64,000 bases of DNA from positions 1,693,501-1,757,500 of the forward strand of contig OY821519.1 in assembly GCA_963682025.1 (NCBI GenBank), written 5' to 3'. Every line of letters begins with the position of its first letter. Position 1 is the first letter of the stretch. The notes beneath the pieces were generated by a model that made no database searches, was not told the DNA's origin, and saw only the letters and a list, made by a program, of their open reading frames with translations. The position numbers were made by a program, and so were the translations under genes. This DNA comes from Cordilura impudica. Its lineage: Eukaryota > Arthropoda > Insecta > Diptera > Scathophagidae. Below, piece by piece: positions 1-11,100 of the stretch.

Positions 1-277
1 ATTCTCTCTGTAACATTTAAAACTATTTTTTGCTAAATATCTGATAATTTATGGATTTTTTAAAATTTTTACTGTTATAAAAAATTATAAAATTAAATTA
101 TAAATTATAAAAAAAAACTAAATTTGTTCACTGTTTGATTTTATGCGCTATTTGTGCGAAAAGCAATCTGCGCATGACGAAAGCCCGAGTGATGATCATG
201 TGAGTAATCTGAGACACTCACGGTGATTTAAATGTGGGATACATTTATAAGAACATTTTTATAGGGAATTATATAAA
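1..277. other. AT-rich intergenic DNA
   Basis: No gene, RNA or repeat end is recognised here. It is AT-rich spacer up to the Helitron end at 278. Confidence 0.5.
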
Positions 278-639
278 CTAGCTGATTTCGGCCCTCGAAA
301 TTCAAGCGCAAATTCTAGGAAATTTTATTTTTTCATTAAATAAAGACCCTAAAAGTATGATAATCAATTATGGCCAATTCACAAATCAACTCAAAAAAAC
401 AAACTCATTTTTATTACAAACACATTAAGAAATTTAATAAACACACACATAGCATTGTATAATTTTATGTATGTGTTAGTAGCAACTCAAAATAAAGGAA
501 AAAATTTAAAAATCTGTAAGTCTGCAAAATGGCTAAAAAGAAATACCTTTCAAATAATATACGTTTGGTCAAAATCGGAATAAAACAGTAGAACAAAACA
601 TCGGTCACAAAAAATTGCCTAACCTTTCAATATTATAGA
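278..639 (-). mobile_element. Small non-autonomous Helitron, copy 1
   Basis: Read on the minus strand the element starts TCTATAATATT at 639 and ends CTAG at 278. The base before the start is A and the base after the end is T, the A^T insertion rule of Helitrons. A CTCGAA/TTCGAG-type palindrome lies about 12 bases inside the CTAG end, slightly decayed here. It has no coding capacity. The same ends occur at 7080-7433, 11967-12338 and 52890-53247, so boundaries are supported by comparison of copies. Confidence 0.75.
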
Positions 640-994
640 TATGAATATTTATATATCGATGGCTCAATATAAAAAAGACGTAACTGAATTTTTTTCAAAA
701 TAGTGTTTTTTGCTTATTCTGGTAGACAAATGTCAGATGCCTCAAATTTTTTTTTCAAATGAGAAATAAAATGTGTTGCCTCTTTTTATTAAAAATTGCA
801 TTAAAACTTTTTTTGTATCTAAAATTTTACGGATTTTATTAAGTTTTTTCCTTCTCCTGTAAAGTAATAAAAGATCGAGTTACGCCTTTTTTATATTATG
901 CCATCGATATATATTTGCTTTAACCCGATGCACTTCGCTACACCAATTAAAATTAAAATCTTGGACAACATTTTGCAGAAAACTTATTTATTTT
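640..994. other. AT-rich spacer
   Basis: No coding or structured feature is supported. The sequence resembles degraded repeat DNA. Confidence 0.4.
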
Positions 995-1350
995 TCACGA
1001 TTTTTGATTTTGTTGATTTTTGTTTTAGCGATTTTAGATTTTGACGATTTTTGATTTGGCGATTTTTGCCTTTGGTGGTTATTGTTTTAGCGATTTTTGA
1101 TTTTGGCGATTTTTGCCTTTGGCGATTATTGTTTTTTGCGATGTTTGATTTCGGCGTTTTTTGGTTTTTGGTGACTTTGTTATTCGGGATTTTCGGATTT
1201 GGCATTTTCTGATCTAGGCGATTTTTGATTTTGGCAATTTTTGTTATTCGCGATTTTTTTTTTTTTTTTTGCGAATTTTGATTTTAGCAATTTTTGTGCG
1301 AATTTTGTTATTCACGATTTTCTGTTCTGGCAATTTTTGATTTTGGCGAA
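995..1350. repeat. GATTTTTGATTTTGGC-type minisatellite
   Basis: Degenerate tandem units built on GATTTTTGATTTTGGC, about 16-20 bases each, fill this stretch. Open frames on the minus strand (Lys/Asn/Ile/Pro-rich) are translations of the repeat and are not taken as genes. Confidence 0.75.
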
Positions 1351-1443
1351 TCCGCACATATTTTTCATGACTACTCACATTGGTTAGTAATGTTCTTGTC
1401 AAATGTTTCAAGACTGCCATTTTCATAGTACTTAATTTTTTTT

Positions 1444-1890
1444 ATAGGACGTGCCATGCCCATTGGTCTGATCTCTCCAATATTTTGGGCATCTACTCAC
1501 ATTAATGACTTATGAACTTAGACAAAGTCCCAACGCTTTTTCTATTATACTACTCCAGTTATATGATTTTAAATATATTTACTTTTTATGGGGGGGTGCT
1601 ACGCCCACTGATCTGATACAGCCCATTTTTGTCCGACTACTCACATTAATAACTTATGAACTTACACAAAGTTCCAAGGATTTATCTATTACAGTACCCT
1701 AGATACATGACATTAAATATGTATTTTTTGTGGGTGCCACGCCCATTGTTTCGATCCCGCCCACTTTTTCTGCGGCTCTTCAAATGAGTTTAATATGTAC
1801 ATAGTTTCAGAAATCTTGCTGTCGTAGTACTCCAGGTATTATATGTTAAAAATTCACTTTATATGGGAGGTGCCACGCCCACTTTAAAAA
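1444..1890. repeat. Tandem ~140-bp repeat with GCCACGCCCA motif
   Basis: At least three units begin near 1449, 1594 and 1731, with a partial fourth near 1866. Each carries a GTGCCACGCCCA-like motif, then a CTACTCACATTAAT block in the first two. The units are clearly related but diverged, so this is an old array, probably the core of a DINE-like repeat. Confidence 0.65.
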
Positions 1891-1950
1891 TCCAAAAAAT
1901 ATATAGCCTACTTTTCCTTCCGAATAGGCAGTTAGCTACTGTAAAATTGT

Positions 1951-2029
1951 CAAGACTATAAACCACAATCAAACAAATGAACAAACAAACATACAAACGT
2001 ACAAACGTACAAACATACAAACCTCCACT

Positions 2030-2071
<42 letters not shown>

Positions 2072-2095
2072 TGTACATATGTATGTATGTTTCAC
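1951..2095. repeat. ACAAACGT/TA microsatellites
   Basis: A run of ACAAAC(G/A)TACAAAC units at 1976-2025 is followed by a TA tract at about 2032-2067 and GTATGTAT units. This is simple sequence with no coding value. Confidence 0.8.
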
Positions 2096-2692
2096 AAAAA
2101 AAATTCTGATTTATTTTTATAAACAAACCGTATGTAGCAATAAAAGACATTCAAATGAAATTATAATCATTGTTTACAAAAAAATATCATCAAAAACAAC
2201 GCAACACCCACCTTTATGGTTTCCTAGATACTCGCTAGGTGTTTATACAAACACACATAACTTTTTTTTTATAGAGACAGTAAAAGTGTAATATACTTGT
2301 ACATTCATAGTAACACACATATTGCTATATGCTATGTGTTAAACAAACAAGGAATGCCGTCAATTAATTCATTACCATAGACATTTGTCAAGAGAAATAT
2401 AATAGAAAGTCACAGCTATAACAACGTCTTGCCACCAACTTTGACTTTAAGAATTGTTTCAATGCTTTCCTTGTTTATAAGCTACAACACATTTAAAATT
2501 TCTTCTCTTTTAACCCATAACTATATTACTACCCTTACTTAATAAGTTTAGAGCAGGGGTCTTAACTTTGACTAATTGGGTTTTAGTGCAGATCGGAAAA
2601 AAGCTTTATATGGTGATATACATTTTTTGTTTTTGAACTACTGATAAGTGGGTATAGTAGATATACATACATCAAAGTTTAAAGATATATAT
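2096..2692. other. Intergenic DNA with a DINE-like fragment
   Basis: No gene is seen. The block around 2620-2690 (ACTACTGATAAGTGGGTATAG) resembles a piece of the dispersed repeat found complete at 53523-54304. Confidence 0.4.
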
Positions 2693-3398
2693 TAGGGTGG
2701 GTCGATTTGTATGGAGGCAAAAAAATCGCTCAAGTGACAAGGAAAATCATATTCTATGGATCAAAATAAGAAATTTTGCCCAATGAACCATACCTCTAAA
2801 ATGAATTCTGATGTCCCGACTTTTGACCTGTCTGTCTGTCTGTCTGTCTGCCATGGGACAACCCCATTCCCCCTCATGCAATTGATCTGAAACTTGGCCC
2901 ATAGTCTTGTTGTGACTGCAGATTAATTTTGGAAAGTCACGCAGAGTCACGCATAGTCACGGAGTGATCTAAAAGTTATTTACCCTCGTCCGATCAATCT
3001 TTTTGAATAACATAACATAGTCGAGGCGTATGATTATTATTTATTAGCAGAGTATAACATACGTATACGTATGAGTGTTAATATAATATTAAATCAAACA
3101 TAGTCAGCCCAATTCTAAACAAAAAATGGTGATTTTTTAAATGTTTTTATGGGGAAACAGGGGGTGTGCCACTGCCGTGGGTGGGTCGGCCCTCCAAAGT
3201 TAGTGCGGGTCGATCATACATATGGACTCGATTGGGGCACTCTAAATGGGTCAAAGTGACACAGACAGACAGACAGGTCAAAAGTCGGGACATCAAAATT
3301 CGTCTTAGAGGTATGGTTTCGCGGGCAAAGTTTCTTATTTTGATCCCTAGAATACGATTTTCCTTGTTACTTGGGCGATTTTTAAATCGACCCGCCCT
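2693..3398. mobile_element. Element with ~145-bp terminal inverted repeats
   Basis: The left end begins near TTAGGGTGGGTCGATTT and runs to a (CTGT)n tract at about 2845. The right end, inverted, runs from a (CAGA)n tract at about 3263 to AATCGACCCGCCCTTA. The arms share about 145 bases at roughly 80-85 percent by eye. The core at 2860-3000 contains one unit of the GTCACGCA repeat seen at 16871 and 51910. There is no transposase. A related single arm lies at 59018-59170. Confidence 0.65.
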
Positions 3399-3528
3399 TA
3401 TTTATATATATATATATATATATACATAAAGGGTCCGCCAAATAACTTTTTTTTTGAAAATGCTATAAAAAAAACTACTGAATATTGTCTCAAATTTCTT
3501 TTTTTATTTGAAAGTACAATCCTTCCGG

Positions 3529-4106
3529 TTAATAATGGAAAATAATTTCATTCAAATGGCTGCCTCGGCTGGCCATGCAGTAGCCTACACGATCGGTCCA
3601 ATTTTTAAGCACATTATCGATTGTGTGCAGCTGTATTTCACCAATGGCTTCACGAATATTGTCCTTTAAAGCGTCAATTGTGTCTGGCTTGTTGGCGTAA
3701 CACTTATCTTTGAGGGCACCCCACAAATAATAGTCCAACGGTGTCAAATCGCAGCTCCGAGGTGGCCAAACGACGTCAGCTCTGCGGCTGATAATGCGAT
3801 CTTCAGAAAGAGGGCACAAAACATCGAGTGTAGCTTCGGCTGTGTGGCACGTAGCGCCATCCTGTTGAGACCAAATGTTGACAATATCCTCCTCTTCAAT
3901 TTTTGTGAACAAAAATTCGTTCAACATGGCCCGATAACGATCGCCATTGACTGTAACGGCCACTCCTTGCTCATTTTCGAAGAAAATTGGCCCAATTATG
4001 CCTCTGGACCAAAATCCGCACCAAACAGTGACTCGTGCGGGTTTTCTGTGCCCCATATGCGACAATTTTGCTTGTTTTTTTTGCAAAGATCAAAATGAGC
4101 TTCATC
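3529..4106 (-). pseudogene. Mariner transposase, catalytic half (frameshifted)
   Basis: The first catalytic Asp lies in an FSDEAHF motif at 4104-4106. A further frame change, with an apparent ~30-base deletion, follows near 4040. The remaining frame holds RVTVWCGFWSRG, then QQDGATCHTA with the second Asp at 3859-3861, and PPRSCDLTPLDYYLWG with the third Asp at 3733-3735. There are 41 residues between the last two, so this is a DD41D transposase, the spacing known from a basal mariner group of flies, not the DD34D of Mos1. The C-terminus is complete, ending at 3529. Confidence 0.85.
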
Positions 4107-4470
4107 TGAAAAGATGATTTTTTTTGGCAAAATCGGCATCTTCTGTAAGTCGATCGCAGGCCCACTTAGCGAAGCGAAAACGCATTGGGTGGTCAGTTGG
4201 CTTCAACTCCTGAACCAATAGGACTTTGTATGGCGTCATACCAAGGTCTTTATGCAAAATTCGTCTCAATGATGCCTCCGAAATGTTCAATTCTTGAGAA
4301 CGACGGTGAATTGATGTTGATGGCGCTTCACGCACACTTTCTGCCACAGACGGTGCTTCTCTTCTTCCAAAATCCGTACGCAATTTTCGTACACATTCTG
4401 CAACATTACCATGATTTTCAAAGTAATGTCGCAATATTTCCCAGCGTTGTTCAAGCGTATACACAACCAT
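4102..4470 (-). pseudogene. Mariner transposase, N-terminal DNA-binding half (broken)
   Basis: This 122-codon frame starts MVVYTLEQRWEILRHYFENH, the usual first helix of the mariner/Tc1 DNA-binding domain. A later stretch, NISEASLRRILHKDLG, is the second helix-turn-helix. Between them about 35 residues normally linking the helices are missing: residues 33-37 (RREAP) run directly into SVAESVREAPS, an in-frame deletion. The frame ends where an A run (minus strand, complement of 4119-4126) carries one base too many, throwing the catalytic domain out of frame. Identity as mariner transposase is secure; the element family name is not. Confidence 0.85.
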
Positions 4471-4602
4471 ATTCGTTCAGCGAAAGGATGAGACTAATTA
4501 TCTGTCAAATCAGACATGAGCTAAGTGTTACCATTCACGAAATAAGCTCTAGTTGAAAAAAAAACGTTCGATGGCGGACCCTTTATATATATATATATAT
4601 AT

Positions 4603-4954
4603 GATAATCTAGATCTTATGACAAATTAAGTTAATCTGTAGGGGTTATTTGTATTGAGGCATGGTGTGAGCATTAGAGTGGTCCTTAAAAATGAAAGTTC
4701 AATTTTGGGGAGTGTCGGGGTTCAGTTTGTTTCTTTTCTAAAAACTAATAGATGTGAAGTTTGGGGACAATCAGATTGAAAATTTCAAGTGTGTTTATAT
4801 GGGGAACAGATTTTACGAGAATTTTGTTCTGTAGTTTATTTTTTTCGACAAGCTGTTACATGAATCAATTTCAGTGTTAAATTATGTTTTTGAAAAGCTG
4901 TATAACTTCAAAATCGAATGAAAACTCGCTAAGAAATAGCAAATGCCCCAGACA
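4603..4954. other. Repeat-like spacer
   Basis: No gene is seen. The block GTGGTCCTTAAAAATGAAAG near 4680 looks like the end of a dispersed non-coding repeat, but I found no partner end in the window. Confidence 0.35.
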
Positions 4955-5935
4955 ACTTTTGTCATGAAATACCATGTGCAGCGCATTCGCTGAATTTTGT
5001 TAGAGTACATGCTGCGTGTAATCTCATTCTATGGAGTTGTTCAGGCACTTTACTATTTTTCTCGTTGTTGGGCAATTATGATCAAACATTTTAAAAAAGT
5101 GATGAACGTATGCAATATCCGTCATTAGTTCTGAAAAGAGACGCGACTAAGGTTTTATCGAAAGATTACAGTAGTTTCTAGAATGTGCTACAGTCTATTG
5201 GTGATGAGAAGACTCAGAAATCACAAGTGATTCACGAGGTCAGGTGTCCATTAAAGGACTTGGAAAAAAGAAAATTCTGTAATGACAGAATTCTGGGCTG
5301 TCACACTAGATCGAATAATTGCTGTTAGTACACTTCTCTACAAAAAAGCCACTATTGAACTTCGAATTGCAGTCGATCTCTTAAAATCGCTTTTAGATTT
5401 TTTACTTTCTCAGCGAGAAGGCAAACAAGAAAACTGATCCCAATACAGTGATAAAAAGCAGACTGTGCGAAAAAGAAAAACCCATTACGTTGACGGATCT
5501 GCAGAAGATGTTGTACACAGAGGAAAAGAGAAATAAAAAATTTAAACTTATTTGCCTGTAATAGACATGCCATATAAAGAGTTATCGGGAATCAATGCTT
5601 TGTTTGGATTTCTAAAACTAAAGACGAAATTAAAAAGTCTTGTATGTGCGATTATTCCGAACACACTGATCCTGAGTTTATCAACGAGACGATTCAGTTC
5701 AAGTTCTTGATTTTACAATTTGAGGATGCCGGAAAAGATAAAATTTTAACTGCTGAGGTATCATATAAATTGATTTTTGGTAATTTGGCACAATCAACTT
5801 TTCTTAACGGCGGGGTAAGATTTTAAAAGCGAAAAAAGGCGTATTGTCATGATTTTTTTAAAGGTATTAATAATGTTGGATTATTTATTTCATATGCATT
5901 TAAATTATATTTGAAAAAATTTTGAACTAGAATTT

Positions 5936-6250
5936 AAAATATTAATAGTTAAACCTATTTCTTGTGACTGATGATTTGTTCCACAGTTTTTTCCCGATTT
6001 TGACCAAACGTATTTTATTTGAAAGGTATTTCTTTTCAGCTGTCCACCAGATTTATATATTTTCAAATTTTTGGATTTTTTGGAGTAAAATGCATTTAAA
6101 GTTGCATTACATAAAATTGTACAGCTATTTGTGTGTTTATTAAATTTGTTAATGGCTTTGTGAGTTTGTTTTCTTCATTCACAATAATAATTGTATTGAA
6201 TTGAAAAATAATATTGGACATAAACCTTTCACAATAATAATTGTGTTGAA
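5936..6250 (+). mobile_element. Small Helitron fragment inside the hAT relic
   Basis: ATATTAATAGTTAAACC then TCTTGTGACTGATG matches the 5' part of the small Helitron family in plus orientation. The CTAG end is missing; similarity fades after about 6190 into short TCACAATAATAATTG repeats. Confidence 0.6.
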
Positions 6251-6600
6251 TTTAAACCAATAACGCAATCGATATTTAAAAAGTTTTGAATTGTCAATAG
6301 GCTAAAATTGGTATGTTTCGCTAGATAGTCAGGCAATTTTTATTTTTTTTTTTTTTTTTTTTTGGAAAAAAAAATTTAAAAAAAAATTTCTTCCTGATTA
6401 CCTGGTGATTTATGTGTAGAACAAGTGTGTCAAATTTCAAAAGAATCGGTCAAGTAAAATTTAAGTTATGATGTTGGCGGGCTTCAAAAATAAATTGATT
6501 TAAAGTGTTTAACATATATGATATACCGAATGAAGACAGATCGCTTGAAACGCTGTATCTTCGTTAGCTTTGCTCCGATTTACCTGAAAAAGTTTTGAAA
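6251..6600. other. Spacer with poly-T tract inside the hAT relic
   Basis: It holds a long T run at about 6342-6363, an A-rich stretch, and sequence that is probably non-coding hAT-relic or repeat DNA. Confidence 0.35.
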
Positions 6601-7079
6601 TCTTACCTCGCCCTTAATGCAATGACAGCATTGCAAATATATAGAAGTCTTATGATTACAAATGCCACGGATGAACGTAACTTTTCGAAGTGAAAACAAA
6701 TCAAAAACTATATTCGTTCATCAATGTCTGAAACCGCATAAATTCATTGGCGATAATGGCGATTGAAAATGGTATATTGGAAAAACTTATCTTTGAAGAT
6801 GCTTTAAACGATTTTGTACCTAAAAAAGTAAGAAGACTTCATATTAAAATATATTGTACTTTATAAAACGTTTAATTAAAAAAATAAGAATATGTTCCTT
6901 TCATTTGTTTAAATATTTTTCATGAATGGGATGATGTCAAAAAAACAGCGTAATTATGCAAAAAATTTCATTGTGGTAGAAAAAATATATCATAGGAAGT
7001 ATAAAAAACCAACCCATCCAAACCGAGTTTTTATTTAAATCCCTTTATTTGGAAATTTTTTTACTATCACTTAATTAAA

Positions 7080-7433
7080 CTAGCAGATTCCAGCCCTCGA
7101 AATTCGAGTGCAAATTCTAGGAAATTTTATTTTTCATTAAATAAAGACCCTAAAAGTATGCTAATCAAATATAGCCAATTCACAAATCAAAACAAAAAAT
7201 CAAACTCATTTTTATTACAAACACATTGACAAATTTAATAAACACACACATAGTATTGTATAAAATGTATGTGTTAGTAGCAACTTTAAATGCAATTTAC
7301 TCAAAATAAAGGAAAAAACTTAAAAATATGTAAATCTGCAAATCGGCTAAAAGAAAATACCTTTCAAATAATATACGTATGGTCAAAATCGGGACAAAGC
7401 GGTAGAACAAAATATCGGTCACAAGATAATAGA
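7080..7433 (-). mobile_element. Small non-autonomous Helitron, copy 2
   Basis: CTAG at 7080-7083 (minus-strand 3' end, followed by T) and TCTATTATCTTGTG from 7433 (5' end, preceded by A) bound it. The palindrome CTCGAAATTCGAG at 7097-7109 is intact. The 5' end has lost about 16 bases of the family sequence but keeps TC. Confidence 0.75.
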
Positions 7434-7736
7434 TAATTGATTGGCTAAAAATGTCAAAAAAATTTTTTGCAAAAAGTGTTTGAAAAAAGTTTTTGTTACC
7501 TCATTTTTGTCGTTGTCACGAGTCTGCGTGCAAAGTTGCAGCTCGATTGGATCACGGGAAAAGGGTTTAAAATCGATCCAAAGTTTTGTAGACCAGCAGT
7601 TAATATAAGGGGAGAAAAGGGGTGAAGGAGTCCCGAGACATGCATTGCCTAGGGTCCCCTACATGGTTAATCCGGCCGTGGTGATAATCTGTAATGGGCC
7701 TTAATATTTTTGCCTACTGACATACATATGCCAATA
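7434..7736. other. Diverged dispersed repeat
   Basis: The block at 7500-7600 (GTTGCAGCTCGATTGGATCACGG, AAAATCGATCCAAA) is an inverted, diverged piece of the repeat present at 33541 and 37636. No gene is seen. Confidence 0.45.
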
Positions 7737-8686
7737 ACACTGTGGAACAAATTCAGGTTAGCAAAAGTTAGGTCGACTCTGAGAGTGAGGGGTGAAAATA
7801 GAGGCTAAATTAGAAGATCCGTATCGCGGCGTTTGTTTATGTTAGTTCGAATTTTTTTTTAATCGACCTTCGAACTTTGCAGTCAAATGCCGATTTTCAG
7901 CACATTTTTTATAAGGCTTTTTGGCTATAACTCGTCGACTAATTGATATTTTTTCAATCTGTAAAAGCCAAATTATTGCTAGAGACCTGTGCAACAACCA
8001 AAATTTCTTAAAAAATTGATTAGAAAATTTTTGTGGTGCTTATGAAGCAAAATGTTGGAAAAATGATTTTTTTTCAAGCTTTTTAAAAATATTTTCCACA
8101 AAACTAAGTCTTTTTTGCTTTCTGTTTGATCTATAATATGATTCTCGGTTTCTTCAATAAATTTCAGTTGAAAAGAAAATGGTCTTAGTCGATAATTTGC
8201 GTTAAAAATCCCAAAACCATTTAATAAATAGCGATTTAGGTAGAAGTATTTAAAAAGGGAAGTTCCAAGAATTGGGAATTAGTAAAACAACTTTTTTGTT
8301 TTCAACCACCGCACAGGTAGTGATTTTTTTTTATTTCCAGAATATCTGTTGGACGAAATTATCGAACTTTCTGATGATGATGACGATGACCAAGATATTA
8401 GAGAGAGCAGTGATGTTGATCCACAGCCGCCTGCTAAACGGCAACTGGCCAAACCATTAATTTAATTTATTTAATTTTTTTACTTAAAACTTTTCATAAC
8501 TAACATTTCAAAAATATATTTTTTTTCCATATTTTTATAATTTCTTTTTCAATGATTCTTCAAAACCAACACTGAACAAAAAAAGTTCGAAGGTCGATTA
8601 AAAAAAAAAAATCGAACTAACATAAACAAACGCCGCGATACGGGAATCGACCTAACTTTTGCTAACCTGAATTTGTTCCACAGTGT
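7737..8686. mobile_element. TIR transposon remnant ending ACACTGTGG
   Basis: Left end ACACTGTGGAACAAATTCAG and its exact complement at the right end bound it. Similarity continues for over 100 bases: GGTTAGCAAAAGTTAGGTCGA, a CGTATCGCGGCGTTTG block and AATCGACCTTCGAA recur inverted near 8590-8660. The left arm has an extra ~30-base insert. No clean target duplication is seen, and the superfamily is unassigned. A short terminal coding exon (8341-8465) survives, so this is an internally deleted copy of a coding element. Confidence 0.75.
8341..8465 (+). pseudogene. C-terminal exon of an unidentified transposon protein
   Basis: A pyrimidine-rich tract and CAG at 8338-8340 form a good splice acceptor. 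In the frame starting TAT at 8343 the sequence reads YLLDEIIELSDDDDDDQD and ends PPAKRQLAKPLI before TAA at 8463-8465. The acidic patch and terminal basic PAKRQL (possible nuclear localisation) fit the tail of a transposase, but I cannot name the family. No upstream exon remains. Confidence 0.5.
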
Positions 8687-10278
8687 ATTCGAACGGCATT
8701 TTTTTTTTAACTTACCAAATAATCAATTAGATAATTATTTATGGGTTCATTTGATAAAGTGAAGCTAAACGAAACATTTAAAATTTCTATGAAAAAGTTA
8801 TAAATATTGAAATTTACCCTCAAATTTGTTCAAAATAAAATAAGCGAATTAATTACAAAAGCAAAAAATTTTTATTTAAATTTTATTTAATTATAAAATA
8901 TATTTTTTTTATATGCAAATATTTTAATGCTACACATTATTTTAATTAGAAATGTATCAAAATATTTGATATTTGTAAAAGAAAATTTTTCAAAGTTATC
9001 AACCAAGTTTCGAAGTTATCCAATTATTAAGTGTTGCATCTAAATTAGATTGTTGATTTTTGCGATCTAAGATAACCTAAATATAAAGAAATATTATTGA
9101 AACAAATACAAATATATGCCACATATACCGACACACATGATACGGATACACAGATAAATACATAAATACACCAACAAATAGAATCATTAATTTAAACATG
9201 ACAAGATGACAGGTATTCAAATGACAAAAGTGTTTTTCAATAGAATAATATATTGTTAATTAAATTTAAAACGCTCCAAAAGTATGCTACTATTTTAAAA
9301 TAATCTTTACAAACAATTACACACTTAATCCTCAATTAACGCCATTGAAAAGAATCACGAAAATCGAAAATTTCAAGCTTTATTAATTTCTTGAATTAAA
9401 AGATTTAATTGAATTAAATTTTTTCCACTGACTACAAAATATTGTGTTTAAAGTAAAACTACTTTCGCAAAATTAAATCTAAAAAATTAGTCCAAGAGAA
9501 AAGCGACATGCGGCACACAGAGCGACTATTTTTTATTTTAATTAACCCCCTTAAAATATGTTTAAATATATATGGTTTAACTAAAGTTTTATTTGTTAGA
9601 AAATTAAATTTTTTTTGTTAAATAGTTCTTAACTGCTGCTAAATATGAGGCCTTTTATAATAAAATATGAATATTTCCTTTGGAATCTCTCAATACGGAC
9701 GAAGCAAATAATGTTATTGGACGTTTATAACAAACCCATAAATTTCACATTTGGGGGAACATTCAATTCAATGAAAACTAAAATATATTTGCGAATTTAA
9801 ATTTATGCACTTACAACTGCATTGCATTCTGGCATATTGCGTTTCATTAAATCTGCCCTAAATATTTAAATGTTTATTTCTTCATTGATTTGCAAGTAAA
9901 GAATATAAATGGAACGTGCAGAGTCTGTGAAATGTTGTCTTAAGAAAAATTAAACAATAATTAATATAAATAAATTTTCCATGTTCTTAACGTAAATTTG
10001 AGTCATTAATTTGTTTACATCACTTTTCACAAATTACTTAACATTGAATTTAATTAAAAGCGAGTGACAAGTTAATGAAAATTAAATTAGCCATGCAAAT
10101 GTTTCACTGAAAGAAATACGAATGTGTAAGCATTCTTATTGAGACATAACATCACACAATTAGACACACACGTACATATGTACATACATACGAGTATATA
10201 TCTAAAAAAAAAAAAAATATTTACAATGACAAATTAAATAAATTGCTCCCGTCCACCTGTTGGTAGGCATACACACAT
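8687..10278. other. AT-rich intergenic DNA
   Basis: Nothing codes here. It holds short ACACA/CATA tracts near 9110-9180 and 10150-10200 and an A run at 10206-10217. The 3' UTR of the Tyr-rich gene probably enters its right end, but no strong poly(A) signal was found. Confidence 0.5.
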
Positions 10279-11100
10279 CTAATCATAACCCCTAAATGAA
10301 TACGGCATACGATCACGATCTAGACTACTGACCCGACCAATATTGGTTTTTGGCAACCCATAGAGATCAGTATTTGTATAGTAGCCAAAACCACGATTTC
10401 GTTGCCCAATATAATTTGGATTCCAATAACCAGAGTATTGACGAAAACCACCGTTACCTCCATAACCTCCATACCCTCCATTGCCTCCTCCAAGAATGTT
10501 TGTACCGCTGCCGGTAGATGGATAATATGTACTGGATGGATAATAAGCACCTACATTCGTTGTCGGATAATTTCCCCCAGTCCAACCACTGCTAGGATAA
10601 TATCCGCTACTAGGATAATATCCACTGCTAGGGTAGTAACCAGAATTTGGATAAAAGCCATTAGTATTAGGATAATTGTTGGGTCGATTATTGCTCGGAT
10701 AATAGCCGTTGTTGCCATAACCAAGCAAACTTCCAAGATTGAGTACTGCAGAAATATATTAAGAAATTATATTTATTTTATCTATTTTCAGTTCAACACT
10801 TTATTCGTACAATCCAAAAATCATTTGAGCCAATCCCGAAAATAGGCCATTGTGCTCAACTGATCTTTTCTTGGAACATACTCGTATATAAAAATAATAC
10901 ATACACTTTGCCGACGTTGCCGATGTTTGTAAATCGGATATATCCTGCATATTATTTTGATCGGTAGCCCAGGAACTAGCCATACAGAACAACAACTATT
11001 GAAACAAAAGATGAAATATGTAAAATTACAAACAACTAAACAAGTGGTTCTCTAACACCGCACTAACCATTATTTGGAACAACTTTAGTTTATAACTCAT
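10279..11100 (-). CDS. Secreted Tyr/Pro/Ser/Gly-rich protein (3 coding exons)
   Basis: Exons are 11068-11100 (MSYKLKLFQIM), 10905-10995 and 10279-10745, joined by GT-AG introns (donors GTTAGT and GTATGT; acceptors CAATAG and CTGCAG) in phases 0 and 1, giving about 196 aa. Residues 1-22 form a signal peptide ending LLFCMASSWA. A short polar spacer (TDQNNMQDISDLQ) follows. Then comes low-complexity sequence: three tandem GYYPSS units, YYPSS variants, a GGNGGYGGYGGNGG block, and a more conserved-looking tail ending DRMPYSFRGYD. The composition fits a cuticle, eggshell or other matrix protein with Tyr available for cross-linking; that role is inferred. No known family domain is recognised. It reads in the same direction as the collagen-like gene 30 kb away. 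Confidence 0.8.

Larger units (their letters stand above)
3429..4583 (-). mobile_element. Defective mariner element (DD41D type)
   Basis: The terminal inverted repeats are AAGGGTCCGCCA at 3429-3440 and its complement at 4572-4583. TA dinucleotides at 3427-3428 and 4584-4585 fit the mariner target duplication. The element landed in a (TA)n tract, whose remains flank it on both sides. It carries a transposase reading on the minus strand, broken by an in-frame deletion, a one-base insertion and a second deletion, so it cannot make a functional enzyme. Confidence 0.9.
4955..6845 (+). pseudogene. Decayed hAT-family transposase (ZMYM1/DUF4371-like)
   Basis: Broken frames match the hAT transposase of the ZMYM1-like group in the right order. 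At 4975-5060 there is PCAAHSLNFVRVHAA, a hallmark of the insertion-domain region. At 5600-5800 FGFL is followed by EFINETIQFK. At 6600-6840 there is the C-terminal dimerisation region with TNATDERNFSK, IKNYIRSSMSE and FEDALNDFVPKK. Stops and frame changes are spread throughout, so this is an old relic. A fragment of the small Helitron (5936-6250) splits it. Terminal repeats were not found. Identification is by recognition of motifs, not by a search. Confidence 0.65.

Noticed and set aside
984..1426. Minus-strand Lys/Asn/Pro-rich frames
   Set aside because: They come from the GATTTTTGATTTTGGC minisatellite and have no independent support.
1859..2291. Tyr/Ile-rich frames across a TA tract
   Set aside because: They are translations of microsatellite sequence on both strands.
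7737..8686. Ends CACTGTG resemble the RSS heptamer and Transib termini
   Set aside because: There is no nonamer at a proper spacing, no 5-bp duplication and no Transib-like transposase; a 7-base match alone is weak.
10402..10845. 147-codon plus-strand frame opposite the Tyr-rich gene
   Set aside because: It is the antisense of a low-complexity exon; the minus-strand model has a signal peptide and good splice sites.
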